From Microglena sp. YARC (taxonomy: Eukaryota; Chlorophyta; Chlorophyceae; Chlamydomonadales; Chlamydomonadaceae), in contig CM039464.1 in the NCBI GenBank assembly GCA_022414725.1, positions 15,579,368 through 15,643,367 of the forward strand: DNA of 64,000 nt, given 5' to 3'. A program made the translations under genes and the position numbers. Below the pieces are notes generated by a model, which saw only the letters and a list, made by a program, of their open reading frames with translations, had not been told where the DNA came from and searched no databases. How positions within the stretch are numbered: position 1 is the first letter of the stretch; each line of letters opens with the position of its first letter. Shown piece after piece: positions 60,696 through 64,000 of this stretch.

Positions 60696-60790
60696 CCCAG
60701 CATGCTTACTCCCTAATCCCCCTTCTCCCACTCACCCTACCAACACTATACTTCCCTACTGGCCTGCATGTGCACTCACTAGTCCCCTTT

Positions 60791-61163
60791 TGTGACGGCT
60801 CAGAAGCAACGGCGGAAGAGAAGTGTACACGATAGGGGTTAATAGCTAGGATGACTGAAGATTAGAATAAGGTTCGGAGGACTAGCTAGTAGCTATAGGA
60901 TACTACGTCACTAGCATAGGTAGTTGTTAGTTACGAGAAGGGATGTAGGATGCTCTCAAAGGCTTGTCAGTAGGTATAATGATGATAGCCGTGAAGAGAG
61001 CAAACCGGTATTGTATGGCAGCCGGAAGGCGTGCTCGTGAGAGAGGCAGTACATGAGGAAGTACTGTCTCTCCGTGTGTCCGTGATTACTAATAACCAGA
61101 TGTATGACTATACCTAAGAGCCTAATAACGATCAGAACCCGTGGAGGAGTCTGTACCGTTACA
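60791..61163. mobile_element. Solo LTR with 5-bp target duplication
   Basis: 373 bp beginning TGTGACGG and ending CCGTTACA, so TG...CA with short imperfect inverted ends. CCTTT flanks both sides (60786-60790, 61164-61168). The insertion splits a CCCCTTTCTCCC minisatellite unit. No internal coding part remains, as after LTR-LTR recombination. Confidence 0.8.
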
Positions 61164-62030
61164 CCTTTCTCCCACTCTCACCCCCACCAACACTTTACTT
61201 CCCTACTTATCAGAATGGGCACTCCCTAGTCCCCTTTCTCCTACTTTCACCCCCACCGACACTTTACTTCCCTACATATCTGAATGTGCACTCCCTATCC
61301 CCCTTTCTCCCACTCTCACCCCCACCAACACTTTACTTCCCTACTAATCTGAACGTGCACTCACTAGTACCCCTCCTCCCACTTCACTTTCACCCCACCC
61401 AAACTAGTATTTCCAGCTGATCTACATGTTCACTCCCTTCTCCCCCTCACCACACACCCCCTCTTCCACTCCAACCACACTATACTTCCCTACTGGTCTT
61501 TTACACTACCTATCCCACCTCCCCTCACCCCACACTAGGCTTCCCAACTGACCTGCACGTACAATCCCTACCCCCCTTCTCCCACTCCAACCACCTATAC
61601 TTCCCTACTGGTCTGTCCCCTACCTAGTCCAACCTCCCCCCACCCCACCCAAACTAGTATTTCCAACTGATATACACATACACTCCCTTCTCCACCTCAC
61701 CACACTCCCCTTCTCCCACTCCAGTCACACTATTCTTCCCTACTGGTCTGTACACTACCTAGCCCCCCTCATCCCACCCCACCCACACTAGGCTTTCTAA
61801 TTGATCTACATATACAATCCCTAGTCCCCTTCCTCATGCTCCCCTTCTCCCACTCCAACCACACTATACTCCTACTGGTATGTACACTACATAGTCCCCC
61901 CCACACACACTTCCACTTTCACCCCACCCACACTAGTCTTTCCAGCTGATCTACATTTACAATCAATAGTCACCCATCTCACGCCCCCCTTCTCCCACTC
62001 CATACCTCTCTAGTGGTCTGCACACTACCT
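61164..62030 (+). repeat. C-rich 60-110 bp tandem array
   Basis: About ten units of TCTCCCACTC, CACCAACACTTTACTTCCCT, ACT(A/T)(A/G)TCTGAA, ACTCCCTAGTCCCC, more diverged toward 62000. On the minus strand it is G-rich and follows the donor of the exon at 62230-62365. Confidence 0.8.
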
Positions 62031-62229
62031 AGTCACCGTTCAATTGTGTTTGTGCGACGCGTCGCAAATTGAGTGACCTCAGTACGACATGCTGCCACCG
62101 AACCCCCGGGGGCTCCGCGCTTGGCGCTCCGCACTATATCGTGCTACGCCCAAATCCTGAAATCAGGCCTACGTCGCAAATTTTGCTACACAACAGGAAG
62201 CTGAAAAGTGCCCCGGTTGCTCCACTCAC

Positions 62230-62426
62230 CAATTTTCTTTTTGGGAGGTTCCCACTGGCCTCCGGTCTGGGCTTGCCATTGCAAGTACGCAAAGGTGAAA
62301 CCGGCAAAGAGGAGGACGAAGACAAACCCCAACAAAATGTAGAGGCTGGTATTGTCCTCGGGGATCTGTGGGTGAAATGGGGAGAGGGGGGACAGGTTAC
62401 AGTGATTATGGGTTGACAGAGAGAGA

Positions 62427-62457
<31 letters not shown>

Positions 62458-62852
62458 GGAGGGAGGGAGGGAAAGAGACCTACATGCCCTAGACAGGACA
62501 AGCTGGAGGGCGGACATGAAAGACGCCTTAGACTTAAGACACGTAGAATGACAATTATAGCAACTAGCACCTTCTGGCTTACTTTGCCTAGATTTCTTTT
62601 TTAAGCCTAGATATTTAGCTTCTTCTCTGAGCCAGAAATTTGTTTCAATTTTTTGACTTGGAATGGGTTTTTGTGTTACGGAGGGACCCCCCACACACAC
62701 ACCTCCACCCCACCCCCTCACTAGATCTTAGTTAGATGGCTTTCTGTACTTTCTCTACAATAGGGTTGACTAGATGACCTTTTCCTTATGTTATTTTTTG
62801 TGTTTTTGATTACTGTGTGGCTGGACCGCTATTAAATTATATAACTCCGTTT

Positions 62853-62897
<45 letters not shown>

Positions 62898-63634
62898 TTG
62901 GGGGTTTCGATTGGGGTGGCTGTTGGAGGTGAGGGTGAGGGGGGACGGAAGGGCAGTGGGCACATCTCAGCTCATGTGTGTGTATGTGAGGGCGGAGGTG
63001 GGGGGGAGTGTGCAAGTGCAAGCGAGCAGGGGACTGGGGGAGCAGGTCAGTGGGTGGGTGGATTGGGATTTGGGAGTTTGGATTGGGGTGGTGGGGGTGA
63101 GGGTGAGGGGGGTGAGGGGGGCAGAAGGCTCATCTCAGCTTGTGTATGTTTTATGTGTATATGTGTTTTTGTGTATGGGAGGGGGGGTCGAGATGAGGTG
63201 TGAGGGTAGTGTGGGATGGGGGTTAGGGGAGGGGAGTAGGTGGGGAGGGTGAAGGTGGGGAGAATCCCCCATGAGGGAATCCTCCATGTTGCTGATGCTG
63301 CCCAATATCCCCAGTGACCACAAGAGCTATGTTCAATCAGAACAGTATTTAACGGCACGAAGAGCATAATCCGATCGGGTCGCAGTTAGTCGCATGGAGG
63401 GCCTCAAAGCTCGCCTTAGACAGAGTGCGTCAAAAACAGCGATCGGTTCGCAGTGTCTAGTAGCATTCACAATGACGTATGATATGTGATGGGTTGAAGC
63501 AATGCTTGGCGTGTTGTGGTGACAAGGACGCGCGGACAGATGGGCTGGGACAGCTCGCAAGATTGGCTGTGAAAGATTCAAATCAGCAGCAGCTGCAGCA
63601 AAGGCGGCAATCGTACCTCCTGCGCCTTGGCCAT
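62230..63634 (-). CDS. Small single-pass membrane protein, first two exons
   Basis: Exon 1 (63634-63617) is ATG plus five codons (MAKAQE) in a good start context (CCAACATGGC), with donor GAG/GTACGA. Exon 2 (62365-62230) has acceptor CCCACAG and donor ATTG/GTGAGT: IPEDNTSLY, then the hydrophobic ILLGFVFVLLFAGFTFAYLQ, and QTGGQWEPPKKKIG. Joined in phase they form a short N-terminal domain, one transmembrane helix and a basic stretch. One base is left over, so at least one further exon exists, not found. Family not recognised. Confidence 0.6.
62410..62475 (+). repeat. (GA)n microsatellite in intron 1 of the minus-strand gene
   Basis: GAGAGAAAGAGAAAGAGAG and GGGAGGGAGG. A second GA run lies at 62856-62895. 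Confidence 0.95.
62660..62815 (-). repeat. Dispersed repeat family R5, inverted copy
   Basis: TTTTTGTGTTACGGAGGGAC, CCCCTCACTAGATCTTAG, AATAGGGTTGACTAGATGAC, TTTTTGATTACTGTGTG, the reverse complement of 24840-25010. Confidence 0.7.
62895..63260 (+). repeat. G/GT-rich low-complexity tract (about 130-bp duplication)
   Basis: GGGGTGGCTG or GGTGGTGG, GTGAGGGTGAGGGG, CATCTCAGCT(C/T)(A/G)TGTG appear twice (about 62900-62990 and 63080-63160). It lies in intron 1 of the minus-strand gene. Confidence 0.7.
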
Positions 63635-64000
63635 GTTGGCAAATACGAGATGATCTAAGTGTTTGCAGATCTGGCGGTTAGGCAGGGCGAGTCAGTATAA
63701 TGACCGAGAAAAGATCGGAAGTCGGTAGGAAGGACCAGAGCGGTACAAAAAACAGGGGGCCAGGGGGGCAGATTCAGGTCCAGGAAGCGCGAAGCGGCCA
63801 CCAGTTGAGGTTTCAAGCCCACCACCAGAGGCCCACCACCCACCAGTTATGGGGGGGGGGGCTGTAACCTGTTCTGATGTACTTGCATGTAGCCGTGGAT
63901 GGCCCTGTTCCACACGACCTTGCCAAGTTAAGCCAACATCACGGAGAAGAAGCTCACTACAAGATCCTGAAGGATCTATAATTGGTCTGGATCTGGATCC

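Overview
The window is nuclear DNA of a eukaryote, most likely a green alga or a related photosynthetic protist. The reasons are intron-split genes with plant-like products (a P450 and a plastid-type HAD-family protein with a transit-peptide-like N-terminus), abundant microsatellites, and long C or G homopolymer runs. A large-genome prasinophyte would fit, but the sequence does not prove the species. There are no bacterial operons, rRNA genes or CRISPR arrays.

Layout. 1-5.9 kb (+): the 3' part of a cytochrome P450 gene in four exons. 6-13.8 kb: intergenic DNA with dispersed repeats, a tRNA-like pol III module, a 57-bp foldback and a short F-box-like ORF. 13.8-18.1 kb (-): two exons of a single-pass membrane protein with a Lys/Ala/Glu-rich tail, inside large tandem arrays. 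21.1-40.1 kb (+): one HAD-like gene of about ten small exons scattered over 19 kb; the exons fit together in phase except for one problem acceptor. 40.2-45.6 kb: decaying copies of its last exon, then dispersed repeats. 45.7-46.7 kb (+): an intronless ankyrin-repeat/coiled-coil gene. 48.4-58.4 kb (-): a near full-length 9.8-kb non-LTR retrotransposon between 88/89-bp direct repeats. 60.1-60.3 kb (+): a candidate terminal exon with an in-frame stop. 60.8-61.2 kb: a solo LTR. 62.2-63.6 kb (-): the first two exons of a small membrane protein. Four elements look like hAT-type or related MITEs.

Two observations stand out. First, the retrotransposon carries, upstream of its APE-RT-RNase H-zinc finger-restriction-like endonuclease region, a domain with all four Josephin-type cysteine protease landmarks (Gln at Cys-5, Cys, His, Asn at His+15). 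It also has two hydrophobic segments in the upstream ORF. Second, nearly every exon of the P450 and HAD genes is bordered by tandem copies of its own edge, splice site included. Acceptor-side arrays are C-rich and donor-side arrays G-rich on the sense strand, and this holds for genes on both strands.

Limits: exon models come from reading splice sites, phase and protein motifs by eye. Repeat boundaries are approximate and all family assignments are from memory.
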